Origin: Edwardsiella anguillarum | GTDB taxonomy: Bacteria; Pseudomonadota; Gammaproteobacteria; Enterobacterales; Enterobacteriaceae | Assembly (NCBI RefSeq): GCF_008801815.1 | Contig: NZ_VZOX01000007.1 | Length of the DNA stretch: 64,000 nt | Direction: 5' to 3' (one strand) | Part shown: piece after piece, positions 8,393 through 17,359 of the stretch | Layout: the number at the start of each line of letters is the position of its first letter | Position numbering within the stretch: the stretch's first letter is position 1 | Program-made: the position numbers and the translations under genes | Notes under the pieces: generated by a model | What the model was told of the DNA's origin: nothing | The model's database searches: none | The model's input: the letters and a program-made list of their open reading frames with translations, nothing else

Positions 8393-9415
8393 TCAGCGAG
8401 TCATCTCCGCATCATGCAGCCACTGCGCCACACGCTTGGCAAAATAGGTCAGCACGCCATCGGCGCCCGCACGCTTGAAGCAGATCAGGGACTCCATGAT
8501 CGCCGGCTTCTCCTGCAGCCAACCGTTCTGGATCGCAGCCATATGCATGGCATACTCACCGGAGACCTGATAGGCAAAGGTCGGCACGCCAAAGGTATCT
8601 TTCACCCGGCGTAATACGTCCAGATACGGCATACCCGGTTTAACCATCACCATATCGGCCCCCTCCTGCAGATCCTGAGCCACCTCCTGCAGCGCCTCAT
8701 CACCGTTGGCCGGGTCCATCTGATAGGTCTTCTTGTTGCCGCCCTTCAGGTTCCCTGAGGAGCCCAGTGCATCACGGAATGGGCCGTAGTAGCAGGAGGC
8801 ATACTTCGCGGAGTAAGCCATGATCTGGGTGTTGACCAGCTTTTGGCTCTCCAGCATGCTGCGGATAGCGCCAATGCGGCCATCCATCATATCGCTCGGC
8901 GCCACGATATCGGCGCCGGCCTCGGCATGGGACAAGGCCTGACGCACCAGGATCTCTTTAGTGATATCGTTGACGACGTAGCCGTCCTCATCGATCACGC
9001 CATCCTGACCGTGGGTCGTATACGGATCCAGTGCGACGTCGGTTAAGATGCCAAGCTCAGGCACCGCATCCTTCAGGGCCCGCACCGCGCGCTGCACCAA
9101 ACCATCGCTGCTGTACGCCTCTTCGGCATACAGGGATTTTTTATCCGTACCGACCACCGGGAACAGCGACAGCACCGGCACGCCCAGCTTAGCGACGGCC
9201 TCGGCCTCACGAACCAGGACATCGATGGTCATGCGCTGAACTCCCGGCATGGAGGATACCGCCTCCTGATGGTTATTCCCCTCCATCACAAACACCGGAT
9301 AGATCAGATCGTCAACCGTCAGCACGTTTTCGGCACACAGACGGCGACTAAAATCATGCCGGCGCAGACGGCGCAGGCGGCGCCCCGGAAAGGCGCCTGG
9401 AAATGCATAGCTCAC
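8393..9415 (-). CDS. hemB: Delta-aminolevulinic acid dehydratase HemB (magnesium-type)
   Basis: 340 residues. Condenses two 5-aminolevulinate molecules to porphobilinogen. Active-site lysines are K204 (in AYSAKYASCYYG) and K259 (in MVMVKPGMP). The metal-site segment at about 127-143 reads VALDPYTTHGQDG, with Asp and Ala where zinc-type enzymes such as E. coli HemB have three cysteines. This is therefore the Mg2+-type allele, as in Pseudomonas. It lies 15 bp after tatD on the same strand. This position differs from E. coli, where hemB is remote from tat. Confidence 0.94.
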   Translation of the reverse strand: MSYAFPGAFPGRRLRRLRRHDFSRRLCAENVLTVDDLIYPVFVMEGNNHQEAVSSMPGVQRMTIDVLVREAEAVAKLGVPVLSLFPVVGTDKKSLYAEEAYSSDGLVQRAVRALKDAVPELGILTDVALDPYTTHGQDGVIDEDGYVVNDITKEILVRQALSHAEAGADIVAPSDMMDGRIGAIRSMLESQKLVNTQIMAYSAKYASCYYGPFRDALGSSGNLKGGNKKTYQMDPANGDEALQEVAQDLQEGADMVMVKPGMPYLDVLRRVKDTFGVPTFAYQVSGEYAMHMAAIQNGWLQEKPAIMESLICFKRAGADGVLTYFAKRVAQWLHDAEMTR

Positions 9416-9430
9416 GGTAATCTCCTCTAC

Positions 9431-10213
9431 TTATGCCAGCCTAAACAGTTGGCGGGCATTGTTTTCAGTCACCTGCTTCAGCCAGCGGGCATCCTGTTGA
9501 CGCCAGCGGGCCGCCTGCTCCGCGATGTGGGGCAAAAAGCAGGGTTCATTACGCCGCGACTTCGGTTTGGGTTGTATATCGCGCGGCAATAAATAAGGGG
9601 CATCCGTCTCCAGCAGCAATCGATCAGTGGGAATATGCGGCAGCAGCGCCCGCAGGGGCATGCCTCGCCGTTCATCGCAGATCCAGCCGGTAATGCCAAT
9701 ATACAGCCCCAGCGACAGGCATGCATCCAGCTCGTCACGGGTACCGGTAAAACAGTGCAGTACGGCACCGGGAAGACGACTCAGCCAGGGACGCAATAGC
9801 GCGATAAACCGCGCGTGGGCCTCCCGGCAGTGCAGGAATACGGGTTTCCCGATCCGGGCTGCCAGCGCTAACTGCGCCTCAAAGGCCACCTCCTGCTGCG
9901 CCGGCGTCGAGAAGTTACGGGCAAAATCCAACCCGCACTCGCCGACGGCAACGACCGCCGACGAACTCAGCAGCGGCTCAAGATCGGCGGCGCTGTTTTC
10001 GCTCCAGCAATGGGCATCGTGGGGATGCACGCCGGCCGTCGCCCAGCAAAAGTCAGGATATGCCTGTGCCAGACGCAGGGCCTGCGCGCTTTCCGTCAGG
10101 CTAGTACCGGTAATTATCATACCATTTAATCCCGCCTGACGCGCCCGGGCAACCACCTGCGGCACATCGCCACTAAACTGGCCGTTGGTCAGATTGACAC
10201 CGATATCCAGCAT
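9431..10213 (-). CDS. tatD: 3'-5' ssDNA/RNA exonuclease TatD
   Basis: 260 residues, TatD family metal-dependent TIM-barrel nuclease, cytoplasmic. Despite its name it is not needed for Tat export. Visible metal-ligand motifs include GVHPHD, GECGLDF, PVFLHCREAH, HCFTGT and ETDAPYL. The start MLDIGVNLTN fits the family and has an AGGAGGAG-like ribosome-binding site; the frame is open further upstream without support. A hairpin between tatC and tatD may limit read-through. tatD and hemB are probably expressed together. Confidence 0.93.
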   Translation of the reverse strand: MLDIGVNLTNGQFSGDVPQVVARARQAGLNGMIITGTSLTESAQALRLAQAYPDFCWATAGVHPHDAHCWSENSAADLEPLLSSSAVVAVGECGLDFARNFSTPAQQEVAFEAQLALAARIGKPVFLHCREAHARFIALLRPWLSRLPGAVLHCFTGTRDELDACLSLGLYIGITGWICDERRGMPLRALLPHIPTDRLLLETDAPYLLPRDIQPKPKSRRNEPCFLPHIAEQAARWRQQDARWLKQVTENNARQLFRLA

Positions 10214-10340
10214 CGGTCTACTCCTCCTAATGCTAAGAGCGCCACTCCGCCACGGAGGTGGCATCCACGACGGCTCATTCCAGCAGCGTAGCTGCACATC
10301 GGCACCGAGACAACAAGAGCCATCGCCTGCGTCCCCGCCA

Positions 10341-10370
10341 AAACACACAGGCCGCCCCAAGGGCGGCCTG
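10341..10370 (-). terminator. Hairpin terminator after tatC
   Basis: A perfect 10-bp stem (10348-10357 with 10361-10370) has a three-base loop. It is followed on the minus strand by GTGTGTTTTGG, an interrupted U tract. It probably attenuates or ends tatABC transcription ahead of tatD. Confidence 0.7.
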
Positions 10371-10386
10371 TGAAGTGAAGGGAGAA

Positions 10387-11175
10387 TCAGCTCGCTTTGG
10401 GCTGCTCTTCATCGTGTGACGCTTCGTCTTCGTCCTCTTCTTCCGGATCGCGACGGCGCTTGCCGACATAGAAGCGAGCGAAGAAGACGCCGACTTCAAA
10501 CAGCAGACACATCGGGATCGCCAGCAGCGTCTGCGAAAATACGTCCGGTGGCGTCAGCAGCATACCAACGACGAAGGCGCCGACGATAACGTAGGGCCGC
10601 TTTTTCTTCAGCTCTGCCGGGGTGGTCACGCCGGTCCAGCACAGCAGAATGATAGCAACCGGCACCTCAAACGAGACGCCAAACGCCATAAACAGCGCCA
10701 TGACAAAGTCGAGGTAGTTATTGATATCGGTAGCAATCGTCACCCCGGCTGGCGCGGTTTTGGCAAAAAAGCCAAACGCCAGCGGAAAGACCACAAAATA
10801 AGCAAACGCCATGCCGATATAGAACAGCAGCGTACTGGAGACCAGCAGCGGCGTCAGCATCCGGCGCTCATGCTTGTACAGCGCCGGCGCCACAAAGGCC
10901 CAGACCTGATACAGGATAAACGGCGCGGAGACAAAAACTGACACAATCATGGTCAGCTTAATCGGCGTAAAGAAGGGGGACGCCACGTCGGTCGCGATCA
11001 TGCTGGCACCGTGCGGCAGCTGATTGATCAACGGGGCAGAAACCAGATGGTAGATATCGTTGGCAAAGTAGACCAATGCCAGGAATACCACCAGGATACA
11101 AATAATTGCATTCAACAGCCGCTTACGCAGCTCGATCAAATGACTAATCAACGGCTGGGTATCTTCAACGGCCAT
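10387..11175 (-). CDS. tatC: Sec-independent protein translocase TatC
   Basis: 262 residues, six-transmembrane core of the twin-arginine translocase, which binds the RR signal peptide with TatB. The N-terminal motif VEDTQPLISHLIELRKRLL and the loop FVAPALYKHERR are characteristic. The acidic C-terminal tail is rich in Glu and Asp. The start at 11175 matches the family, and the start overlaps the end of tatB. Confidence 0.95.
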   Translation of the reverse strand: MAVEDTQPLISHLIELRKRLLNAIICILVVFLALVYFANDIYHLVSAPLINQLPHGASMIATDVASPFFTPIKLTMIVSVFVSAPFILYQVWAFVAPALYKHERRMLTPLLVSSTLLFYIGMAFAYFVVFPLAFGFFAKTAPAGVTIATDINNYLDFVMALFMAFGVSFEVPVAIILLCWTGVTTPAELKKKRPYVIVGAFVVGMLLTPPDVFSQTLLAIPMCLLFEVGVFFARFYVGKRRRDPEEEDEDEASHDEEQPKAS

Positions 11176-11689
11176 GCTGCGCACTATCGTGAGAGGTGGA
11201 AGGAGAAGATGCGGGCTGCGCGCTGGCAGTCACGGCATCGGCGTGGGTGGAGGGGGCGGCCTGCGCAGCCGGTGCTTCCTGCACCGCGCTCTGACGCGGC
11301 GCGAGCGCTGCGTCAGCCTCCGGCTTGGGCATATCCGCATGAGGGATCGTTTCCGCCGCCGAAGGCTCCTTTTCCGTATCGGATCCAGTGATCTCTGAAT
11401 GATAACTGCGTTTCATTGATTCGGCCGCCTGCTTCAGTTCATCCATGGAGGCCTTCAGCTCCGGCGTCAAATTCTGCAAGCCGGCCGATTCGGCCTTCTT
11501 GAGACTGTCCTGCAACTCCTGCAGCTTCAATTCTTGCGACAGTTCGTTCTGAACCGACGTTGCCAACGAGCGCAGCGCCCTGATCCATCCCGCCACCGTA
11601 CGCACCGCTACCGGCAACCGTTCCGGCCCAAGCACCACCAGGCCGATGACCATTACCAGCAGCAGTTCACTAAATCCGATGTCAAACAC
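11165..11689 (-). CDS. tatB: Sec-independent protein translocase TatB
   Basis: 174 residues. One N-terminal membrane helix (FDIGFSELLLVMVIGLVVLG), the GPERLP hinge, an amphipathic helix, and a low-complexity Ala/Pro-rich C-terminal tail. Forms the signal-peptide receptor with TatC. Lies three bases after tatA and overlaps tatC. Confidence 0.95.
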   Translation of the reverse strand: MFDIGFSELLLVMVIGLVVLGPERLPVAVRTVAGWIRALRSLATSVQNELSQELKLQELQDSLKKAESAGLQNLTPELKASMDELKQAAESMKRSYHSEITGSDTEKEPSAAETIPHADMPKPEADAALAPRQSAVQEAPAAQAAPSTHADAVTASAQPASSPSTSHDSAQHGR

Positions 11690-11692
11690 GGT

Positions 11693-11962
11693 TTACACCT
11701 GCTCTTTATTCTGACTCTTGGACTCTTCTTTCTTCACTTCAGGCTGCTGCTCAACGATCGATTTGAAATCTGCATCCTGAGGTGCCGCACTGCTGTTTGC
11801 ATTGGTGGAGGGAGGCGTTTTTTCTTCATCGCCAATGGCTTTCTTAAAGCCTTTGATCGATGCGCCCAGATCCGAACCCAGAGTACGCAGCTTATTGGTG
11901 CCAAACAGCAACACCACGATCACTGCAATAATCAACAACTGCCAAATGCTGATACCGCCCAT
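11693..11962 (-). CDS. tatA: Sec-independent protein translocase TatA
   Basis: 89 residues. N-terminal membrane helix (ISIWQLLIIAVIVVLLFG), the FGTNKLR hinge and an amphipathic helix (LGSDLGASIKGFKKA), then a charged tail. Oligomerises to form the transport pore for folded proteins. First of the tatABC genes, 112 bp after ubiB. Confidence 0.95.
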   Translation of the reverse strand: MGGISIWQLLIIAVIVVLLFGTNKLRTLGSDLGASIKGFKKAIGDEEKTPPSTNANSSAAPQDADFKSIVEQQPEVKKEESKSQNKEQV

Positions 11963-12074
11963 TTTTACTCACCTCTATCGCAAGGGGTTATATTCGTGAC
12001 GCCGCATTATACGGTACACATCGTCATTTTGAACGCCTTTCGGCCTTCGACATCTCCCTAATTCGGGGTATGGA

Positions 12075-13706
12075 TCACCGGGTATAACGCCAGCCTGCGA
12101 GCCAGATCACGACTCCAGCAACATACAGCCCTATCGGCCAGAGCGCAATATTCGCCATGGTCAGGATGGTACCACTGAGCAACAGGGTTGCGCCAATACC
12201 GAACAGATAGCGCGCGCGTCCCTGTCTGTTGCCCTGCTGTCCCAGGCGGTGCGTCATGCTATCCATGCTGTGCTGTAGGCGACGCTGCTGCTGCAGGCTG
12301 TCATACAGCAGCTCCGGCAGCTCCGGCAGCTTCTCGCTCCAGTAGGGCGCCTTAGCCTTCAGCGCCCGCATCAGCGCCGGCAGTCCGACCTGATCGTGCA
12401 GCCAGTTCTCCAAGAAGGGTTTGGCCGTGGTCCACAGATCCAGCTGCGGATACAGCTGACGCCCCAGCCCCTCGACGTACAGCAGCGTTTTCTGCAGGAG
12501 CACCAGCTGAGGCTGAACCTCCATATTAAAACGCCGTGCGGTATTGAACAGGTTGAGCAGCACGTGGCCAAACGAAATCTGATCCAGCGGCTTCTCAAAG
12601 ATCGGCTCACATACGGTGCGGATAGCAAACTCGAACTCTTCAACATTGGTATCCGGCGGTACCCAGCCCGAGTCGACGTGCAGCTCTGCAACCTTACGGT
12701 AATCCCGGTTGAAGAAGGCAATAAAGTTTTCAGCCAAATAGCGCTTGTCCGCCTTGTTCAGGCTGCCGACAATGCCGCAGTCAATCCCGATATACTGCGG
12801 ATCCTGCGGGTGTTCATAGCTGACAAAGATATTGCCCGGATGCATATCGGCATGGAAGAAGCTGTCGCGAAACACCTGGGTAAAAAAGACCTGCACCCCA
12901 CGCTCAGCCAACAGCTTCATATTGGTGTTCTGCGCGTGTAGCGCCGCGATATCGGATACCGGCACCCCGTAAATCCGCTCCATCACCAGTACCGACTCAC
13001 GGCAGTAGTCGGAAAACACCTCCGGCACATACAGCATCGGACTGGCATCGAAGTTACGCCGCAGCTGGATCGCATTCGCCGCCTCGCGCAGCAGATTCAG
13101 CTCATCCAGCAGGGTCTTTTCGTACTCGCGAACGACCTCGCGCGGCCGCAGTCGGCGCCCGTCAGGCAGCAGCTTAGGCACCCATCCCGCCAGCCGGTAC
13201 ATCAGGCGCACATCCGCCCGGATAATCGGCTGAATGTCGGGGCGGATCACCTTAAGCACCACCTCTCGGCCATTCTCACGCAGCGTCGCGGTATGCACCT
13301 GCGCAATGGAGGCCGACGCCAGCGCCTGGCTGTCAAAGTCGTCAAACCACTGTTCCAGAGGCCCTCCCAGCGCGGCCTCAATCTGCCGCCGCGCCAGCGC
13401 ACCGTCAAACGGAGCAACTCGATCCTGCAGCAGCGCGAGCTGATCGGCGATGGCCGGCGCAAACAGATCGCGCCGGGTCGACAACATCTGGCCAAACTTG
13501 ATCCACACGGGTCCCAGTGTCTGCAACGCTAGGCGCAACCGCTCTCCCAGCGGCTTGTCCCTGTGACGGTTACGCATCCAGAATAGGCAGCGACGCCCGA
13601 TACGCAGCGGCAGGGTAATCCGCATTGGGGGGATCAGTTCATCCAGGCCATAGGCGAGAAAAACCCGAATAATCAGGCAAAGTCGGCGCAGTTCGCTGGG
13701 CGTCAT
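12075..13706 (-). CDS. ubiB: Ubiquinone biosynthesis protein UbiB (ABC1/ADCK family)
   Basis: 543 residues, atypical protein-kinase-like ATPase required for ubiquinone synthesis, with two C-terminal membrane helices. The family signature KFGQMLSTRRDLF is near residue 80, the GASIAQVH-type loop reads ALASASIAQVH, and HADMHPGNIF supplies the metal/ATP-binding loop. The start overlaps the ubiJ stop as ATGA (13703-13706), showing translational coupling. Confidence 0.95.
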   Translation of the reverse strand: MTPSELRRLCLIIRVFLAYGLDELIPPMRITLPLRIGRRCLFWMRNRHRDKPLGERLRLALQTLGPVWIKFGQMLSTRRDLFAPAIADQLALLQDRVAPFDGALARRQIEAALGGPLEQWFDDFDSQALASASIAQVHTATLRENGREVVLKVIRPDIQPIIRADVRLMYRLAGWVPKLLPDGRRLRPREVVREYEKTLLDELNLLREAANAIQLRRNFDASPMLYVPEVFSDYCRESVLVMERIYGVPVSDIAALHAQNTNMKLLAERGVQVFFTQVFRDSFFHADMHPGNIFVSYEHPQDPQYIGIDCGIVGSLNKADKRYLAENFIAFFNRDYRKVAELHVDSGWVPPDTNVEEFEFAIRTVCEPIFEKPLDQISFGHVLLNLFNTARRFNMEVQPQLVLLQKTLLYVEGLGRQLYPQLDLWTTAKPFLENWLHDQVGLPALMRALKAKAPYWSEKLPELPELLYDSLQQQRRLQHSMDSMTHRLGQQGNRQGRARYLFGIGATLLLSGTILTMANIALWPIGLYVAGVVIWLAGWRYTR

Positions 13707-14308
13707 ACACATTTCTCCAGTCGGGCAAGACGCTGTTCAAACGCCGACGCCTGGCGTTGCAGGGCAGCGACCTCCTCCTGAAACCAGGTAAACTCCAGCG
13801 TACCGGGCGCTAAACGCCACTCCTCAATCAGCGCATCGCGCGCGTAGTGGCGCTGACGCCGCAGGGATCCCTGCAGGGCACGCCCGCCCCGCTGAGCGGC
13901 GGAGCACAGCCCCTGTGCCACAATATCACCGGTATAGGGTGCCAGCAGCTCAGCCGGCGCCCACTCGGCCAAATCCAGCAGAGTAACCAGCTGCTGCACG
14001 ACCTGAATATCGCCATCGACGCGCAGCTCACCGCGCTGCATCAGCGCCGCCAGCTGGCGGCGGTCGCGCAGCTGGGACAGCACGGACAGCCGCGTCGTCA
14101 CCTGACAATCGACGGCGCCCTCCCAGAGGGCCAGCACATCGACCTGGCGCTGGCTAAAGATCAGGAAAAAAGGATCCTCCAGCTCCGCCAGCGAAATCTG
14201 CAGCACCCGGCCAGCCAGACGCTGGCGGGCAGACTGAAGCGCGCGATCCCGATACAGCGCAGCATTCAGCGCCGTTTCCAGCAGCGCCGTGCACAAAGGG
14301 GTCAGCAT
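13703..14308 (-). CDS. ubiJ: Ubiquinone biosynthesis accessory factor UbiJ
   Basis: 201 residues. An SCP2-type lipid-binding domain (about 15-115) is followed by a C-terminal coiled coil (about 165-199) with regularly spaced hydrophobics. UbiJ scaffolds the soluble Ubi complex and binds hydrophobic ubiquinone intermediates. It lies between ubiE and ubiB, as in E. coli. In E. coli a small RNA (EsrE) has been described inside this gene; I cannot support it here. Confidence 0.92.
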   Translation of the reverse strand: MLTPLCTALLETALNAALYRDRALQSARQRLAGRVLQISLAELEDPFFLIFSQRQVDVLALWEGAVDCQVTTRLSVLSQLRDRRQLAALMQRGELRVDGDIQVVQQLVTLLDLAEWAPAELLAPYTGDIVAQGLCSAAQRGGRALQGSLRRQRHYARDALIEEWRLAPGTLEFTWFQEEVAALQRQASAFEQRLARLEKCV

Positions 14309-14323
14309 GCCGATTCCTTCAGA

Positions 14324-15079
14324 TTAAAATTTGTAGCCACGGTGCAGAGCCACGATACCGCCGGTCAGGTTATCGTAGGTGGTATTTTCAAATCCGGCCG
14401 ACGCCATCATTCCCTTCAGGGTCTCCTGATCCGGATGCATACGGATGGACTCCGCCAGATAGCGGTAGCTGTCGCCATCGTTCGCCACCATCTCACCGAT
14501 ACGCGGCAGAATATGGAAAGAGTAGGCGTCATAGGCCTTGCTCAACGCGGCGAGCTGGGGCTTGGAAAACTCCAGCACCAGCAGACGTCCCCCCGGCTTC
14601 AGCACCCGGAACATGGAGCGCAGCGCCTTGTCTTTGTCCGTCACGTTACGTAGGCCAAAGGCGATGGTAATGCAGTCGAAATAGTTCTCAGGGAACGGCA
14701 GCGCCTCCGCGTTGGCCTGCACGTAGTTCAGGTTGCCGGCGATCCCCATGTTGCGCAGCTTTTCCCGCCCGATCTTCAGCATCGAATCATTGATATCGGC
14801 CAGTACCACTTCCCCCTGCTCGCCGACCATACGCGAGAACTTGGCGGCCAAATCGCCGGTACCCCCGGCCAGATCGAGAACGCGCTGCCCCTGTCGTACG
14901 CCGCTGCAGTCAATGGTAAAGCGTTTCCACAGGCGGTGAATACCGAATGACATCAGGTCATTCATCAGGTCGTACTTGCCCGCCACGGAGTGAAACACCT
15001 GCGCTACTTTCCCCGCCTTATCGGCGGCGGCGACGGTCTTGTAACCAAAGTGAGTGGTTTCCGGCGTTTGATCTACCAT
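14324..15079 (-). CDS. ubiE: Ubiquinone/menaquinone C-methyltransferase UbiE
   Basis: 251 residues, class I SAM-dependent methyltransferase that C-methylates both demethylmenaquinone and the ubiquinone precursor. SAM motif I reads VLDLAGGTGDLA, followed by ADINDSML, and the UbiE/COQ5 C-terminal signatures NVTDKDKALRSMFRVLKPGG and LEFSKP are present. First gene of the ubiEJB-tatABC run, 122 bp from rmuC; promoter not identified. Confidence 0.95.
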   Translation of the reverse strand: MVDQTPETTHFGYKTVAAADKAGKVAQVFHSVAGKYDLMNDLMSFGIHRLWKRFTIDCSGVRQGQRVLDLAGGTGDLAAKFSRMVGEQGEVVLADINDSMLKIGREKLRNMGIAGNLNYVQANAEALPFPENYFDCITIAFGLRNVTDKDKALRSMFRVLKPGGRLLVLEFSKPQLAALSKAYDAYSFHILPRIGEMVANDGDSYRYLAESIRMHPDQETLKGMMASAGFENTTYDNLTGGIVALHRGYKF

Positions 15080-15201
15080 TTCTTTCCTTAGCCTAAAATT
15101 GGTGGTCGCATGGCCTCCGCATGCGGCGCGGAAGCCTCAACGTCGCCCTCTGCGGGCAACACAGTGTCAACGATAGGGTGGAGCGCGGACGGCACGGGCC
15201 C

Positions 15202-16611
15202 TTACTGCACAGAGGGAGTCCCATGATGCGCCACCATCTCGCCGGATACCGCTGCGGGCTCTCCGTCCTGTGGCGGCTGGCAGGCTTCTTGTGCCAGCGC
15301 CGGGCTGATCGGACGTTTAACCTCCACGCCCAGCCCGCGAAAACTTTCCACTTGGCCTATCAGGTTACCACGCCCGTGGCTCAGTTTGTTCATCGCCTGG
15401 CGATAACTTGACTGGGCCCGCTCCAGACTTTGCCCCAGTGTAGACATATCATCGACGAACAAGCGCACTTTATCGTATAGCTTGGCGGCACGATCAGCGA
15501 TTTTTTGTGCATTTTGACTTTGGTACTCGTAGCGCCATAAATTATTGATGGTGCGCAAAGCCACCAGCAATGTAGTCGGGCTTACCAACATAATATTGTG
15601 ACGCAGCGCCTCACTGATCAGCTCGGGATCGCGCTCGATCGCTGCCAGAAAGGCCGGCTCGAGGGGGATAAACATCAGCACATAGTCCAGGGTGCGCAGA
15701 CCGGGTAGCCGCTGATAATCCTTACGCCCCAGCTGGCGAATATGAGCCCGCAGCGACAGAATATGCTGCTGCAGCGCCAGCTCACGCTCGTGCTCATCCT
15801 CCGCGTTGAAAAAGCGCTCATAGGCCACCAGCGACATTTTGGCATCCACCACCACATCTTTTCCCTGGGGTAGGTGTACCACCACATCCGGCTGCATGCG
15901 CCCGCTCTCCTCCGTTTGCACGCTGACCTGAGTGCGATATTCATGCCCCTCACGCAGGCCGGAGGACTCCAGCACCCGGCTCAGCACCACCTCGCCCCAG
16001 TTGCCCTGCATCTTGTTGTCCCCCTTCAGCGCACGCGTCAGGTTAAGCGCCTCGCGCGCCATCTGGGCGTTCATCTGCTGCAGGCTGCGAATCTCATGGG
16101 TCAAGGTGTGACGCTCGCGGGCCTCCTGGCCAAAGCTCTCGTTGATCTGGCGGCGAAAGCCATCGAGCTGTTCGCGCAGCGGCGTCAGCAGGGCATCGAG
16201 ACTCTGCCGATTTTGCGCCTCGACCCGCCGACCGCTGTGCTCAAAAATACGGTTAGCCAGATTCTCAAACTGGACATTCAGGCGCTGCTCCGCGTTCAGC
16301 AGCAGACGCTGCTTCTCTTCTGCGCCCATGCGCGTCTCCTCCAGCCGGATCGTCACCTCGCGCAGCTCAGCCTCCTGGGCGCTATTGACGTCACGCTGAG
16401 CGCGTAGTTCCTGGTTTAGACGCTCACATTCTTCGTGCCACAGCCGCTGCTGGGCTATCCGCTCCTGGGCGGCGGCGAGCTGGCTATCCAGCGCGCCCAG
16501 CGCCTGCTCATGGGCAACCCGCGCCTGCTGCGCCCGCAGGGCCGCCGCCAACCAACCGATAACCATCCCGGCCAGCGATGCCGCCAGTATCCAAAGCGTT
16601 ACGTTCTCCAC
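15202..16611 (-). CDS. rmuC: DNA recombination protein RmuC
   Basis: About 469 residues. An N-terminal membrane-anchor helix (TLWILAASLAGMVIGWLAA) precedes a long coiled coil (about 30-200) rich in Gln, Glu and Arg. The RmuC nuclease-like domain follows (QGNWGEVVL, DVVVDAKMSLVAYERF, DYVLMFIPLEPAF). In E. coli its loss affects inversion frequency at short inverted repeats. The GTG at 16611 is preferred because GGGGAG lies seven bases upstream; a GTG at 16644 is also in frame. Confidence 0.9.
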   Translation of the reverse strand: MENVTLWILAASLAGMVIGWLAAALRAQQARVAHEQALGALDSQLAAAQERIAQQRLWHEECERLNQELRAQRDVNSAQEAELREVTIRLEETRMGAEEKQRLLLNAEQRLNVQFENLANRIFEHSGRRVEAQNRQSLDALLTPLREQLDGFRRQINESFGQEARERHTLTHEIRSLQQMNAQMAREALNLTRALKGDNKMQGNWGEVVLSRVLESSGLREGHEYRTQVSVQTEESGRMQPDVVVHLPQGKDVVVDAKMSLVAYERFFNAEDEHERELALQQHILSLRAHIRQLGRKDYQRLPGLRTLDYVLMFIPLEPAFLAAIERDPELISEALRHNIMLVSPTTLLVALRTINNLWRYEYQSQNAQKIADRAAKLYDKVRLFVDDMSTLGQSLERAQSSYRQAMNKLSHGRGNLIGQVESFRGLGVEVKRPISPALAQEACQPPQDGEPAAVSGEMVAHHGTPSVQ

Positions 16612-16713
16612 CCTGCCTCTCCCCGTGAGATCCCTGCCCGACACGGTAATCAGCAGCTGTATGGATGTCCAGAGATTACCCGTTCAGAATGCGAAACGGC
16701 GCACAGCAAAATG

Positions 16714-17241
16714 TTACCCGATCCACTGGCCCAGCCAGCGGATGCCCAGCATGCCCGGTGCCAGAATCCCCGCACCCCAGATCAGCGCAGACAGCAGGTT
16801 GGCCAACTGAAAATAGCGCTGCCGCATGGCGCAAATCCCGGCGACCAGCGGCACGGCGGCCCGCAGGGGCCCCAGGAAACGACCAAAGAAGACCCCCCAA
16901 AACCCCCAGCGCGCAAAGTAACGGTGTCCACGCTGCAGTATCTGCGGGCTACGCGACAGCGGCCACATATGGCTGATCTGATGCTGATAATGGTAGCCAA
17001 GCCAATAGGAAAGCCAGTCGCCCAAAAAGGCGCCGACCGCCGCCGCCAGCCAGACAGGGACAAACGGAACGCCGCCCTCACCCAGCAGGGCGCTCAGCGC
17101 AAAGAGGATCACCGTCGCCGGCAGTAAAAGGGAGATAAAGGCCAGCGATTCACCAAAGGCCAGGAAAAATACCAGCGGCACCGCCCAGCCCTGATGCAGG
17201 CGGACAAACTCGATGGTGCCTTGAATAAGGCTGTCTAGCAC
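16714..17241 (-). CDS. DedA family membrane protein
   Basis: About 175 residues, SNARE-associated/DedA superfamily of small inner-membrane transporters, some of which flip polyprenyl or phospholipid carriers. Conserved stretches are GESLAFISLLLPAT, AAVGAFLGDWLSYWLG and FGRFLGPLRAAVPLVAG, the last holding the essential-type Arg residues. A GTG at 17241 has AGGAG about seven bases upstream and is preferred over the ATG at 17256. I cannot assign it to a particular E. coli paralogue. Confidence 0.85.
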   Translation of the reverse strand: MLDSLIQGTIEFVRLHQGWAVPLVFFLAFGESLAFISLLLPATVILFALSALLGEGGVPFVPVWLAAAVGAFLGDWLSYWLGYHYQHQISHMWPLSRSPQILQRGHRYFARWGFWGVFFGRFLGPLRAAVPLVAGICAMRQRYFQLANLLSALIWGAGILAPGMLGIRWLGQWIG

Positions 17242-17294
17242 GCCCTTACTCCTCATACGACGGTCAAGCGTCCAGCTTACCCGTAGTCACCCCG

Positions 17295-17325
17295 ATAAAA
17301 AACCAACGGCCGTTAAATCGGCCGT
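17295..17325 (-). terminator. Rho-independent terminator after the cstA-type gene
   Basis: A 7-bp stem ACGGCCG/CGGCCGT (17306-17312 with 17319-17325) has a six-base loop. On the minus strand it is followed by TTGGTTTTTT. Confidence 0.8.
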
Positions 17326-17359
17326 CGATTGTTATCGGAAAGCGTATGGCAACGCGGGA

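Noticed and set aside
15080..15201. Possible small gene between rmuC and ubiE
   Set aside because: No open frame with a ribosome-binding site of useful size; likely only the ubiE leader and promoter.
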